A DNA stretch of 51,062 nucleotides from Planctomycetota bacterium (GTDB lineage: Bacteria; Planctomycetota; Planctomycetia; Planctomycetales; Planctomycetaceae). Made by a program: the position numbers and the translations under genes. The DNA is taken from the NCBI GenBank assembly GCA_027618475.1, contig JAQCEJ010000033.1, forward strand, positions 1-51,062, in the 5' to 3' direction. The notes beneath the pieces were generated by a model that did no database searches, had not been told where the DNA came from, and was given only the letters and a program-made list of their open reading frames with translations. Of the stretch, positions 26,551-35,668 are shown one piece after another. Each line of letters opens with the position of its first letter. The stretch's first letter is position 1.

Positions 26551-27789
26551 TCACCGGAATCTTACTCGTACCTGATTCAGAACGTCTCTTACAAGATACT
26601 CTGCCATGAGTTCTCCCGCTTGACGATGCCCGTCGGTATTCCAGTGTCCCGTTCCCATGCGTGTATTCTCGAATCCGTGCCAATAACGGTGTTGTTTCTC
26701 GGCAAGTTTCTGCATCGGCTCGGCAAGATTGAGCACGTGTATGCCGATGCGTTTACAGAAGTCGCGAATGCGATGGTCGGGAAACAGTAAGTCGGCGATT
26801 TCAAATTGTGTTTTGAAGTGATCCCGGACCTGGGGGTCGGGGTGAACCTGAACGCCGTTACTCAACGTGACCACGCAGAAGGCGGCATCATGTGCGTCGA
26901 CTTCCGCGTGTATTGCTTCGAGGAGGTGTTCGGTCATCGACCAGGCCTGCGTCCAATCGGGATCCGTCGGAGGAAGGTAACAGCCGACATCGATTCCCAC
27001 TTCGGCGAAGGGGTGATCGGCGCCGTTGACCTCAGGTACTTCGCGATGGTTCTTCCAATGATTGATGAGTTGAAGTACTCGGCTGGCGTTGATCGCCTTG
27101 ACTTTGAGTCTGGTCGTCGTCCGACGGGCCTTTATTTGATCGGGATGTTGCAGAAACGAACTGTCGAGTTTGAGATCGCCATTGTCGAGCATGAAAAACG
27201 GACGATTGTTATCGGGTTCGAGAACCTGAGAATTGTTGCGGATGTCGTTGCCCGTGACGAATGCCAACAGTACGAGATCGGGCTCGAACTGCCAGACCCG
27301 TGAGCGCAACATTTGCAACTCTTGTGCCGTCCCGTAACCCGAAACGCCGAAGTTGATCACCTCGACGGTTTGTCCTTTGAAATGCGGGTTCTCGGTCAAT
27401 TTCCGTTCCATCACCGACCAGAACGTTTCGCTCGCGTCGACCTGCATCGCCTCGGCGTAAGAATCTCCCAGCACGGCAATGCGGAATGTTTCCGGCGGTT
27501 TTGGGATCGAATATTCGCGATCGCGTAGTCCATAGCTGTTCGTCGTGACATACGCCCGGCCTTCCTGCGTGAACCATCCGGCAAAATCAGGAGCGAGAAC
27601 CGTCCCGCAGTCGTCGTCGGGTTGATACGGCAGTGGGTAACTCACGCCGAGCAGCCGCAGTAGAACTTCGGCAGATAACACACCGAAAATACAGCCGATG
27701 ATCAGCAGCAGCACGCGCCAACGTCGAATTCGAGCTGCTCGCAGCACAGATTGCGTTGGATCGTTGATTGATTCGGCTGAGGACGACAT
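26551..27789 (-). CDS. Membrane-anchored SGNH/GDSL-type hydrolase
   Basis: 412 residues. One N-terminal membrane helix (about 25-45, VLLLIIGCIFGVLSAEVLL) anchors it, with the catalytic domain outside. SGNH blocks are visible: AVLGDSYAEA near 104-113 (block I, nucleophile Ser), VINFGVSGYGTAQE (block II Gly), LLAFVTGNDIRNN (block III Asn), and near the end GHWNTDGHRQAGE, which supplies the Asp-x-x-His of block V. The substrate is likely an acyl ester on a glycan or lipid, but family members vary, including acetyl-transfer partners such as AlgX-like proteins. It is divergent from xdhC. Start ATG chosen because it leaves a short cytoplasmic basic tail before the helix. Confidence 0.88.
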   Translation of the reverse strand: MSSSAESINDPTQSVLRAARIRRWRVLLLIIGCIFGVLSAEVLLRLLGVSYPLPYQPDDDCGTVLAPDFAGWFTQEGRAYVTTNSYGLRDREYSIPKPPETFRIAVLGDSYAEAMQVDASETFWSVMERKLTENPHFKGQTVEVINFGVSGYGTAQELQMLRSRVWQFEPDLVLLAFVTGNDIRNNSQVLEPDNNRPFFMLDNGDLKLDSSFLQHPDQIKARRTTTRLKVKAINASRVLQLINHWKNHREVPEVNGADHPFAEVGIDVGCYLPPTDPDWTQAWSMTEHLLEAIHAEVDAHDAAFCVVTLSNGVQVHPDPQVRDHFKTQFEIADLLFPDHRIRDFCKRIGIHVLNLAEPMQKLAEKQHRYWHGFENTRMGTGHWNTDGHRQAGELMAEYLVRDVLNQVRVRFR

Positions 27790-27951
27790 GAATTCTTTCC
27801 CAGAGGATAGACCGGTCCCTACAATGATAGGGGATACCGGAGTTTGTCAATCGTGCCGTTGGCGGGAAGCCTGTCTCGCGGTACGATGGATGTCCGCGAC
27901 TTCACAATAGTTCTTAACACTAAGACTTCACTTTTTAAAAGAAAAAGATAA

Positions 27952-29049
27952 ATGCGACAGATTCTCACCGAATTGATCGATTCTCTGAAAGCCGGGCGCC
28001 CGGTCGCTTACACGGCTCTTGTTGAAACACGCGGTTCGACGCCGCAAAAGGCGGGAGCCGTGATGCTCGTCTACGCCGACGGTTCGCAAGTTGGGACGCT
28101 TGGCGGAGGCTGCGTCGAAGCCGAGGTGAAGCGAAAGGCGCTACAGATTCTCGACGAGGGAGAATGCGAGTTGTTGACCTTTCAGCTCGACAACGATTAC
28201 GGTTGGGACGATGGCTTGATTTGCGGCGGACGGATGAAAATGATCGTCGACCCGCTGCGTCCGGGGGCCGACATCATCTATTATCAACTGATGCATGAAC
28301 TCGTTTCGCAAGGGGAGGGGTGGACGGAAGCGGTCATCATCGATGCAGCCAAGGCGACCGGCGGACGCGAGGCCGATCGATTTCTGCTCGACAATACAGG
28401 AAATGTTATCGCTCACAGGGGAGCCGGTGCGCTCGCAGCAGGTCTCAAAGAGCATCTCAAGCCACTGACCGATCGTCCGCGTCCGTATGTGACCGAAGGG
28501 ATCTCGTATTTGCCGTTGCTCGAACGTTGCCGGTTGCTGATTGTCGGTGCCGGGCATGTCGGTCAACAGGTCGGTGCGATGGCGGCGGATGTCGATTTCG
28601 ACGTCTGGGTCGTTGACGACCGCGAACAGTTCTGCAATCACGATCGGTTCCCCAAAGCCAAACGGCTGATCGTCGGCGAAATCGACATGGCGCTCAGCGG
28701 TTTAGAGATCGATTCGCAGACGATGTGCATCATCGTCACGCGAGGGCATCAGCACGATGAAGAAGCGCTCTATCATCTTGCCGAATCGAAAGCGCGATAC
28801 GTCGGCATGATCGGCAGCAAACGGAAAATCAAGTTGATCTTCGAAGACCTGCTGAAGGAAGGGATCTCCGCGGATGCCCTGGCGAAAGTACACGCCCCTC
28901 TCGGTTTCGACATCGGCTCGCAGACGGTCCCGGAGATCGCCATCAGCATCGTCGCCGAGCTGATCGCCGTAAGAAATTTAGGCAGCGTTCCAACGACGCC
29001 GCGACCGCCGAACCCGATGAATGAACTCACGAATCGATTCTGCGGTTAG
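27952..29049 (+). CDS. XdhC/CoxI family protein
   Basis: 365 residues with both family domains: the N-terminal XdhC_CoxI part (ALVETRGSTPQKAGAVML near 22-39, GTLGGGCVEAEV near 50-61, GLICGGRMKMIV) and the C-terminal Rossmann part (LLIVGAGHVGQQVGAMA near 196, CIIVTRGHQHDEEAL, YVGMIGSKRKIKLIFEDLL, and the end PEIAISIVAELIAVR). In model systems XdhC binds and sulfurates molybdenum cofactor for delivery to xanthine dehydrogenase or related enzymes. No molybdo-hydroxylase gene is in the window, so its client is unknown. The upstream AT-rich stretch (TTTTTAAAAGAAAAAGATAA) has no strong ribosome site. Confidence 0.9.
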   Translation: MRQILTELIDSLKAGRPVAYTALVETRGSTPQKAGAVMLVYADGSQVGTLGGGCVEAEVKRKALQILDEGECELLTFQLDNDYGWDDGLICGGRMKMIVDPLRPGADIIYYQLMHELVSQGEGWTEAVIIDAAKATGGREADRFLLDNTGNVIAHRGAGALAAGLKEHLKPLTDRPRPYVTEGISYLPLLERCRLLIVGAGHVGQQVGAMAADVDFDVWVVDDREQFCNHDRFPKAKRLIVGEIDMALSGLEIDSQTMCIIVTRGHQHDEEALYHLAESKARYVGMIGSKRKIKLIFEDLLKEGISADALAKVHAPLGFDIGSQTVPEIAISIVAELIAVRNLGSVPTTPRPPNPMNELTNRFCG

Positions 29050-29075
29050 CGCTCCGTGTTGCGTCGCGACTAACC
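29044..29075 (-). repeat. 3'-end motif repeat, copy 2
   Basis: Minus-strand sense sequence GGTTAGTCGCGACGCAACAC continuing GGAGCGCTAACC, with self-complementary ends GGTTAG and CTAACC. It lies between convergent xdhC and the Fur-family gene, overlaps the xdhC stop region and begins 8 nt after the Fur-family stop in the sense of that gene. Confidence 0.8.
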
Positions 29076-29082
29076 GGGGACG

Positions 29083-29520
29083 TCACCGGCAACTCGTGCA
29101 GTGTCCTTTGAGCAGGATTTCCGTCACTTGCCCGATCTGTGCGGCGCGGCGTTTGGTCGCGTCGTTGAATTCGACGTCCGTCAAGCACGTCACGCTTCCG
29201 CAGTCGACGCAGACGAAATGGGGGTGCCGTCCGCTGGTCGGGTCGCTCGGGTCGCGAAGTTCGAATCGCCAGGCGTGGTCGCCAAGTTCGGTGCGAGTGA
29301 CAAGGTCGACGTCGGCGAGATCGTTGAGGTTTCGAAAAACCGTTGCCTTGTCGTACCCCAGCGGAACCAGCATGTCGGCGATTTCTGCATGGGTTAACGG
29401 CGACTTCGATTTGCCGAGTACCCGCAACACTGCCAACCGTGGCGCCGTGCTGCGCAGACCGGCACCGCGCAGCAATTCGCGAAATTCGGCGACTTCCTGA
29501 TGATTCGGATTCGGTTTCAT
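29083..29520 (-). CDS. Fur-family transcriptional regulator
   Basis: 145-residue metal-sensing repressor of the Fur/Zur/PerR family. The N-terminal winged helix spans about residues 12-85, with the DNA-recognition helix in YDKATVFRNLNDL. The hinge and metal site HPHFVCVDCG (about 99-108) gives Cys104 and Cys107, and the C-terminal CTSC gives Cys141 and Cys144, together the structural zinc site. Whether it senses iron, zinc or peroxide cannot be told from the sequence. No Fur-type 19-bp box is obvious in the short flanking regions. It is divergent from hrpA across 51 nt, where any autoregulatory operator would lie. Confidence 0.93.
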   Translation of the reverse strand: MKPNPNHQEVAEFRELLRGAGLRSTAPRLAVLRVLGKSKSPLTHAEIADMLVPLGYDKATVFRNLNDLADVDLVTRTELGDHAWRFELRDPSDPTSGRHPHFVCVDCGSVTCLTDVEFNDATKRRAAQIGQVTEILLKGHCTSCR

Positions 29521-29571
29521 GTTGCTATTATAGACGCTCTTTCCAGTGAATAGAATAGAACGTCGGATGTC

Positions 29572-32500
29572 ATGCTTGAGTCTTTAGCAGCTACTTTGAA
29601 AACTCTTGAACCGCGCCTCGCACACGTGATGCAGGCCGATCGTTTTCGGCTGCGCCGACAGCTTCGCGACATGCAACAGGCATTGAAACAAAAGCGAGAT
29701 ATCGCGCAGCGACTGCAACGATTCGCCGATCAAGTCGAAAAGTCTTGCGATTTGCATGCCCGCCGAGCCGCCAACCGGCCCGCGCTTCGCGGCGACGTCG
29801 ATTTGCCGATTATCGAATACAAAACCGAAATCGCGGCGGCGATCGAGAAACATCAGGTTGTGATCGTCTGCGGCGAAACCGGCTCGGGGAAGTCGACGCA
29901 ACTTCCGCAAATATGCCTCGAAATGGGACGCGGCATCGCGGGGTTTATCGGCCACACGCAACCACGACGCATCGCCGCGCGGACCATCGCTTCGCGGCTC
30001 GCCGACGAGCTCGGTACGACGGTCGGCAAGCACGTCGGTTTCAAAGTCCGTTTCACCGACGCGACGAAACCCGAGACGTACATCAAATTGATGACCGACG
30101 GCATCCTGCTCGCCGAAACGCAGCACGACCGTTTTCTCGACCGGTACGATACGATTATTCTCGACGAAGCGCATGAGCGGTCGCTAAATATCGATTTTCT
30201 GCTCGGCTACATAAAACGTCTGCTTCCCCGACGTCCCGATTTGAAACTGATCATTACGTCGGCGACGATCAACGCCGAGCGGTTTCGCGAGCATTTTATG
30301 CGAGAAGATGCGGACGTTCCCGTAATCGTTATTCCAGGACGAACCTTTCCGATCGAACAGATCTATCGCCCGCTCATTGACGAAGAAGGAGACGAACCCG
30401 ATTGGCTCGACGGCGTGATGAACGCCGTCGATGAAGCCTCGACGTACGGGCCGGGCGACGTGCTCGTCTTCCTGCCGACAGAACGCGACATTCATACGAC
30501 GGCCAAAGCCTTGCGCGGCCGCTTGTTATCGGGGCCGGATTCCGATCGCAGCACCGAAATTCTGCCGTTGTATGCGCGGCTGTCGGATAAAGACCAGCAA
30601 CGCGTCTTCAGTACGCAGGGCCGGCGCAAAATTGTACTCGCGACCAACGTCGCCGAGTCGTCGCTCACGGTTCCCAACATTCGTTATGTGATCGATACCG
30701 GGACCGCGCGTATCAGCCGTTACTCTGCCCGCTCACGGACACAGCGTCTCCCGATCGAAGCGGTGTCGAAGGCCTCAGCAGATCAACGGGCAGGACGCTG
30801 CGGTCGCGTCGGTCCCGGTGTCTGTATCCGGTTGTATTCGCGTGAGGATTATCTCGTCCGCGACGCCGAGACCCCGCCGGAGATCCAACGGACGAACCTT
30901 GCCCATGTCATTCTGCAAACGCTTGCGCTCGGGCTGGGGACGATCGAAGAATTTCCTTTTCTCGATCCGCCGAAAGCCGGAACGATTCACGATGGTTACA
31001 ACACCCTCTACGAACTCGGTGCCGTCGACGAGCAACGAAAACTGACGAAACTCGGCAAAGAACTCAGCCGGTTGCCCGTCGACCCGCGCATCGGGCGCAT
31101 GTTGCTCGCCGCCCGAGATGAACATTGTTTGCACGAGATGCTGGTGATCGCCGCCGCGCTCGAAGTCGCCGACCCGCGCGACCGGCCGATCGACAAACAG
31201 CAGGCGGCTGACGAAGCCCACGCCCAGTGGGACCACGAAGACTCCGATTTTCTCTCGTATTTGAAGTTGTGGGACTGGTATCACGAACTCAAGGAAAAAC
31301 TTTCCGGCGGCCAATTACGCAAAGCCTGCCTCCAGAATTTTCTGTCATGGATGCGGATGCGCGAATGGATCGACGTGCACCAGCAATTGCTGCAACTTCT
31401 CGATGAACTCCGCATCAAACCGACGCCGCGCGCGAACGATTACGCCGCGATTCATCGCGCCCTGCTCACCGGTCAGCTTTCGGGGATCGCACTCAAGGGA
31501 GAAGACTTCGAATACACGGCGGCCGGTGGCGGATTGTTCCGCATCTGGCCGGGGTCGTCGCTTTTCGGCAAAAAATCGGCGTGGATCGTCGCGGGCGAGA
31601 TGGTCGAAACGCACAAGCGGTATCTGCGTACCGTCGCGAAGATTCAACCCGAATGGATCGAACCGCTCGCCGCGCATCTCATTAAAAAGTCGCACAGCGA
31701 ACCCCACTGGAACCGCAAACGGGGCTGCACGATGGCCTACGAAAAAGTGAATCTGTTCGGTCTGACAATCGTCCCGCGGCGTGGCGTCAATTATGCTCCC
31801 ATCGATGCCGTCGTCGCGCGGGAAATTTTTATTCGCGACGGTTTGCTTGCCGGTGAAGTCGACATCACGGCGGCGTTTCTCGATCACAATCAACTCGTAC
31901 TCGAAGAACTCACGCAGGAACAAGCCAAAACGCGGCAATTCGATTACTGGCTCGGCGACGAAGCCCGCTTCGAGTTTTATGACGAGCGCATTCCCAAAGA
32001 CGTCTGCGACGTGGCGACCCTCAATCTCTGGCGCAAGGAAGCAGAGCGCGAGAATCCTCTCGTGCTCTGTATGTCGAAAGAGGATTTACTTCCTGAGGGA
32101 ACCGACGACGTTGCCGCACAAAACTTTCCCGACGTACTGCGCATCTCTGAAATGAAATTGCCGCTCGATTATCATCTCGAACCCGGGGCCGAGGAAGACG
32201 GTGTGACGCTCACCGTCCCGCGCGCAGCGCTCGCACAGCTCGACGGCCGGCGGCTCGGCTGGCTCGTCCCCGGTTTGCTTGAAGAAAAAATCGCCGCTCT
32301 GCTGCGAACGCTTCCCAAAGAAACCCGCCGCATGTTCGTCCCGGTGAACGACACCGCGAAACAGCTCATCGGCAAAATTCGCTTCGGCGAAGGGGAGATG
32401 GTCGCCCAGCTTTCGCAAGCCATTCGCGAAGTCTTCAACGAACATGTTCCTCCCGAATTATTCGACGAACAGAGACTCCCCCGGCATTTGCGCATGAATG

Positions 32501-33504
32501 TCAAAGTTATCGATGAACAGGGAAAAGTCGTCACTGCCGGTCGCGAAGTCGACGACGTGCGGCGTCAGGTGGGAGGAGGTCAACATCCTCAATCCACCGG
32601 TTCGATGCACGTGCCCGAGTGGGAAAAAGACGACATCACGACATGGATCTGGGACCAACTCCCGCCGCAGGTGCGCCTCGAACGCAACGGCATCGTCTGG
32701 ACCGGTTACCCGACGCTTATCGATCGCGGCACATCGATCTCATTGCGACTCGCGAACTCCGCCGAGCAAGCCGAACGGCAGACCCGAGCCGCGATTCGTC
32801 GGCTATTCGTGTTGTCGCATCCGCGACCGATCAAGACGCAGATTCAATGGATACCGAAGTTCGATAAAGTTGCGCTGCTGGCAACCGGCATCAAGGATTT
32901 ATCCCTGCGGGAACAACTCGCCGATCTGCTCGCCGACCGCGCGCTGTACGGTGATGAGAAGAACGACCCTAAAAAAATCCCGCGCATCAAAGGAGAATTC
33001 GACCGCCGGATGAAAGAAGCTGCGAACCGACTCAGCATCGCTATACAAGAAATCTCGCCGTGGTTATTGCCGATTTTCGAAGGCTATCGACAAACCCGAC
33101 AACTATTGGAACGCAAACCGCTCCCCGCGCACACCTATGCCGTCGATGATATGCGCGAACAACTCGCGAGTTTAACAACGCCCGATTTTCTGACGTCGAC
33201 ACCCTGGCCCTGGCTGACGCAATATCCCAGATATTTCAACGCGATCAAATACCGCTGGGAAAAATTGAACGCCGGCGGATTGGACCGGGACCGCCGCAGC
33301 TTCGCCGAACTCGCCCCGCGTTTGCAGCTCTATCATCAGCAACGCACCAAACTCACCGAACACCACGGCTTCGATCCCCGCCTCGACTATTACCGGTGGA
33401 TGCTCGAAGAATTCAGAGTCTCCCTCTTCGCCCAGCCATTAGGCGTAGCGATCCCCGTTTCTGCAAAACGTCTCGACGAACAATGGTCGCGTGTCGCGAA
33501 GTGA
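29572..33504 (+). CDS. hrpA: ATP-dependent RNA helicase HrpA
   Basis: DEAH-box RNA helicase, 1310 residues, like the ~1300 of E. coli HrpA. Helicase motifs: I GETGSGKST at 101-109, II DEAH at 198-201 in IILDEAHERSLN, III SAT at 230-232, then RecA2 motifs ATNVAESSLTVPNIRYVIDTG and QRAGRCGRVGPG. After the helicase core come the winged helix and helicase-associated domain, and the long C-terminal DUF3418 region (from about residue 700) that distinguishes HrpA from other DEAH proteins. HrpA acts in mRNA processing and in freeing stalled ribosomes. The ATG at 29572 is preceded by CGGATGTC. It is followed 27 nt after its stop by repeat copy 3. Confidence 0.95.
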   Translation: MLESLAATLKTLEPRLAHVMQADRFRLRRQLRDMQQALKQKRDIAQRLQRFADQVEKSCDLHARRAANRPALRGDVDLPIIEYKTEIAAAIEKHQVVIVCGETGSGKSTQLPQICLEMGRGIAGFIGHTQPRRIAARTIASRLADELGTTVGKHVGFKVRFTDATKPETYIKLMTDGILLAETQHDRFLDRYDTIILDEAHERSLNIDFLLGYIKRLLPRRPDLKLIITSATINAERFREHFMREDADVPVIVIPGRTFPIEQIYRPLIDEEGDEPDWLDGVMNAVDEASTYGPGDVLVFLPTERDIHTTAKALRGRLLSGPDSDRSTEILPLYARLSDKDQQRVFSTQGRRKIVLATNVAESSLTVPNIRYVIDTGTARISRYSARSRTQRLPIEAVSKASADQRAGRCGRVGPGVCIRLYSREDYLVRDAETPPEIQRTNLAHVILQTLALGLGTIEEFPFLDPPKAGTIHDGYNTLYELGAVDEQRKLTKLGKELSRLPVDPRIGRMLLAARDEHCLHEMLVIAAALEVADPRDRPIDKQQAADEAHAQWDHEDSDFLSYLKLWDWYHELKEKLSGGQLRKACLQNFLSWMRMREWIDVHQQLLQLLDELRIKPTPRANDYAAIHRALLTGQLSGIALKGEDFEYTAAGGGLFRIWPGSSLFGKKSAWIVAGEMVETHKRYLRTVAKIQPEWIEPLAAHLIKKSHSEPHWNRKRGCTMAYEKVNLFGLTIVPRRGVNYAPIDAVVAREIFIRDGLLAGEVDITAAFLDHNQLVLEELTQEQAKTRQFDYWLGDEARFEFYDERIPKDVCDVATLNLWRKEAERENPLVLCMSKEDLLPEGTDDVAAQNFPDVLRISEMKLPLDYHLEPGAEEDGVTLTVPRAALAQLDGRRLGWLVPGLLEEKIAALLRTLPKETRRMFVPVNDTAKQLIGKIRFGEGEMVAQLSQAIREVFNEHVPPELFDEQRLPRHLRMNVKVIDEQGKVVTAGREVDDVRRQVGGGQHPQSTGSMHVPEWEKDDITTWIWDQLPPQVRLERNGIVWTGYPTLIDRGTSISLRLANSAEQAERQTRAAIRRLFVLSHPRPIKTQIQWIPKFDKVALLATGIKDLSLREQLADLLADRALYGDEKNDPKKIPRIKGEFDRRMKEAANRLSIAIQEISPWLLPIFEGYRQTRQLLERKPLPAHTYAVDDMREQLASLTTPDFLTSTPWPWLTQYPRYFNAIKYRWEKLNAGGLDRDRRSFAELAPRLQLYHQQRTKLTEHHGFDPRLDYYRWMLEEFRVSLFAQPLGVAIPVSAKRLDEQWSRVAK

Positions 33505-33530
33505 GGGATTGGGGATTGGGGAGGAAAACG

Positions 33531-33562
33531 TTTAGCCGCGACGCATCGCGGAGCGCTAGCCC
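33531..33562 (+). repeat. 3'-end motif repeat, copy 3
   Basis: TTTAGCCGCGACGCATCGCG continuing GAGCGCTAGCCC, beginning 27 nt after the hrpA stop and in the sense of hrpA. Confidence 0.8.
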
Positions 33563-33624
33563 TTACAATAGACATCAACAAACATCGAACGACTTTAATC
33601 ACATCACAATTCAAAGGAGACGAC

Positions 33625-33864
33625 ATGCATTATCTCTATGGATTCAAAAAGAACATCCGCCGACTCGTCGCGACATTCGACTCCGAACCGCAATTACGAG
33701 CCTACGTCGGCTGGGCAACGCTCCAGGACTTCGGCAACCAGCGAGGCAAATACGAACAAGGCAGCGCCCTGGCCAGCCACGATGCCTGGGAACAATCGAC
33801 CGACCCCCTCACCGACGAAGACGCCACCGCTGTCGTCCACAACCCCTCGCCCTCGATGCTATAG
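33625..33864 (+). CDS. Small hypothetical protein
   Basis: 79 residues with a good ribosome binding site (AAAGGAGACGACATG). The beginning MHYLYGFKKNIRRLVATFDSE has mixed aromatic and basic residues, the middle ALRAYVGWATL-like, and the tail is acidic and polar with repeated Thr/Asp. No signal peptide or membrane segment. I do not recognise a family, although short proteins with this start seem typical of planctomycetes. It lies between two copies of the 3'-end motif, each 27 nt beyond a stop codon. Confidence 0.7.
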   Translation: MHYLYGFKKNIRRLVATFDSEPQLRAYVGWATLQDFGNQRGKYEQGSALASHDAWEQSTDPLTDEDATAVVHNPSPSML

Positions 33865-33890
33865 AACGAGCGCCGCACGTCTTCTCAATG

Positions 33891-33922
33891 TTTGGCCGCG
33901 ATGCAAAGCGGAGCGCTAGCCC
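33891..33922 (+). repeat. 3'-end motif repeat, copy 4
   Basis: TTTGGCCGCGATGCAAAGCG continuing GAGCGCTAGCCC, beginning 27 nt after the stop of the 79-residue protein gene and in its sense. It matches copy 3 at most positions, including the CTTCTCAATG/GAAAACG-type A/T-rich lead. Confidence 0.8.
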
Positions 33923-34129
33923 TTGTCTACCGACAAGCGAACTCTCCTAACACTCTCACAAATTTTGCACACTCAGAACACACAGAAAATCGTATTATTT
34001 TCGAGTTCGCTTTCTGAAGGAAACAGTATAATAATCGAACACCGATCAGCAGCTTCATGTCGCTGCACAACCCAGACGCGGGGGTGTCTGGGATACCCGA
34101 TCTGCCGCTTCAATTCAGGATTGACGATA

Positions 34130-34567
34130 ATGGCAAACCGAATGCGTTTCGTCTGGCTATTGTGGATTCTGCTACCGGTTGCATTCGTCGTCGGGTGGCC
34201 TGTCGCGCAAATCACGCGCTATAAGAGAGTCTCTGAGCCATTTTCGAGAGTTGGAGCCTGGCTGTATGCGGGTGGCGATAACATGGGTGTCCCGATCTAT
34301 GGACCGGATGGCGTGCATACCGTTTATTTCTATGATCAAGAATTCGGCGATGCGCAACTGATTCAAATCAAGGAGAATCTCAGGCAGCTACCAAAACTTC
34401 GGACTCTGCATCTCGAACATACGCAGATTACCGATGCCGGGATCGAACAACTCACTGACCTTACGTTGGCTCAAGTGACACTTTACGGCACCAAAGTGAC
34501 AGCGAAAGGTGTTGAGAGGTTCCGCAAAAAGATGCCCGACTGTAAGGTTGCCTGGAGTGACGAATAA
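34130..34567 (+). CDS. Membrane-anchored leucine-rich repeat protein
   Basis: 145 residues from the ATG at 34130; the open frame begins 207 nt earlier but the upstream part has no coding look. One N-terminal helix (about 8-24, VWLLWILLPVAFVVGWPVA) anchors it. The C-terminal half carries two to three leucine-rich units (LPKLRTLHLEHTQITDAGIEQL; LTLAQVTLYGTKVTAKGVERF) of the planctomycete type in which I-T-D-A-G ends a repeat. It ends with PDCKVAW, as many such proteins do. Probably a binding protein facing the periplasm-like space; partner unknown. Confidence 0.75.
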   Translation: MANRMRFVWLLWILLPVAFVVGWPVAQITRYKRVSEPFSRVGAWLYAGGDNMGVPIYGPDGVHTVYFYDQEFGDAQLIQIKENLRQLPKLRTLHLEHTQITDAGIEQLTDLTLAQVTLYGTKVTAKGVERFRKKMPDCKVAWSDE

Positions 34568-34674
34568 TGAAGCCGGTGTCAGCATCTCTGCGTCCACCCC
34601 CAAAATGCCAATGGATCCGCCGCAACGACGAGACAGTCGTCATCTACTACTACGGTCCTCTTGTTGCTTTGCAA

Positions 34675-34696
34675 CTCCGGTTGTGAGCAACCGGAG
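34675..34696. repeat. Perfect 9-bp hairpin
   Basis: CTCCGGTTG (34675-34683), loop TGAG, CAACCGGAG (34688-34696). Located between the stops of the leucine-rich-repeat gene and the STAS gene; no T-run follows, so it may be a weak or factor-dependent terminator. Confidence 0.6.
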
Positions 34697-34774
34697 GTAT
34701 CCCGTATTCGGTTCAGAGGCTCTGCTCATCGTCACGCTTTCACGTCGGAAAGTGGTGACGGCGGGGCGATACTG

Positions 34775-35608
34775 CTAATCGACCTCATCCTCTGGTGCCG
34801 CTTCGAGCATGCGCCGGGCTGTTTTCAGGTGTTCTTCGGCGGAAACGTCTGCGCGGGATTGCTCGGAATCTCCTCGCCACGGGTTGCTGAGCAGAGGAAT
34901 CAGGTCGATGACACACGCATCGCGAACTTCGTTAGCCGCTTCCGATTTATCGTTCTCGATGTCCTTTAGAATCGCATCGATGTCCAATCGAAACTCGTCA
35001 AGAGTTTCGTCCCAGTCTTCGTTGAAGTGGCCGAGATCACGCATGTTGCGATGGTGACGCAGGATTTTTTCGAGGCGGTCACAGTGATCGACCAGTTTCG
35101 ATTGCTGGGTGCGCAGCGTCGACATCCACCAGGCGAACAGACCGACGAACGTTAACATCAGGAATAATCGAAAATCGCGGCGCCGCAGCAATCGTTGTCC
35201 AAACTCACCCGCCGTCAGCCGAACGAGCTTTCGTTCCGCCTTTCGGCGTGTCTCAAACCATTGGCACGTCGAACTATTTCGCAACTCGCTCAGCGGAACT
35301 TGCATCGCATCGGAAACAGCACACAGGCCGCACGTTTTCCCGGCGACGCGGCATTGCTCGACCAGTGCGAGAATAACCGCTGTGATGTTGTTGCCGAAAT
35401 ACTCGGCGTGCGACAGATCGACGATGACTTGCTTGAGGTGGGGATCCTGAACCAGCGTTTCGAGAAGCTGTTTTTCGTGGGTGAACTCGGTTTCGCTGAA
35501 TCCCGAGGCATCGCCGGTGGGAATAACGACCAGTGTCTCTCCCCAGATTTCAACGGGCAGAATCCGGTTTGTTTGACAGTGGTTGAGGAGATTCGCTTTC
35601 CAGGACAT
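34775..35608 (-). CDS. STAS-domain membrane protein
   Basis: 277 residues. Residues about 15-120 resemble a STAS domain (anti-sigma factor antagonist fold): ETLVVIPTGD, QVIVDLSHAEYFGNNITAVILALVEQCRVAGKTCGLCAVSD, then LSELR. The position usually occupied by the phosphorylated Ser (D-S-S-G type) reads FGNNIT, so regulation by SpoIIAB-like kinases may not apply. One membrane helix follows (about 147-164, LFLMLTFVGLFAWWMSTL), then a charged helical region likely to form a coiled coil (about 170-225), ending in an acidic tail. The STAS part should be cytoplasmic. Neighbouring genes do not reveal a partner. Confidence 0.75.
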   Translation of the reverse strand: MSWKANLLNHCQTNRILPVEIWGETLVVIPTGDASGFSETEFTHEKQLLETLVQDPHLKQVIVDLSHAEYFGNNITAVILALVEQCRVAGKTCGLCAVSDAMQVPLSELRNSSTCQWFETRRKAERKLVRLTAGEFGQRLLRRRDFRLFLMLTFVGLFAWWMSTLRTQQSKLVDHCDRLEKILRHHRNMRDLGHFNEDWDETLDEFRLDIDAILKDIENDKSEAANEVRDACVIDLIPLLSNPWRGDSEQSRADVSAEEHLKTARRMLEAAPEDEVD

Positions 35609-35668
35609 GAAACTATCCCACAGTCGATGAAATGATTTGGACGGGATAACGAGATGGTATCATGCGAT

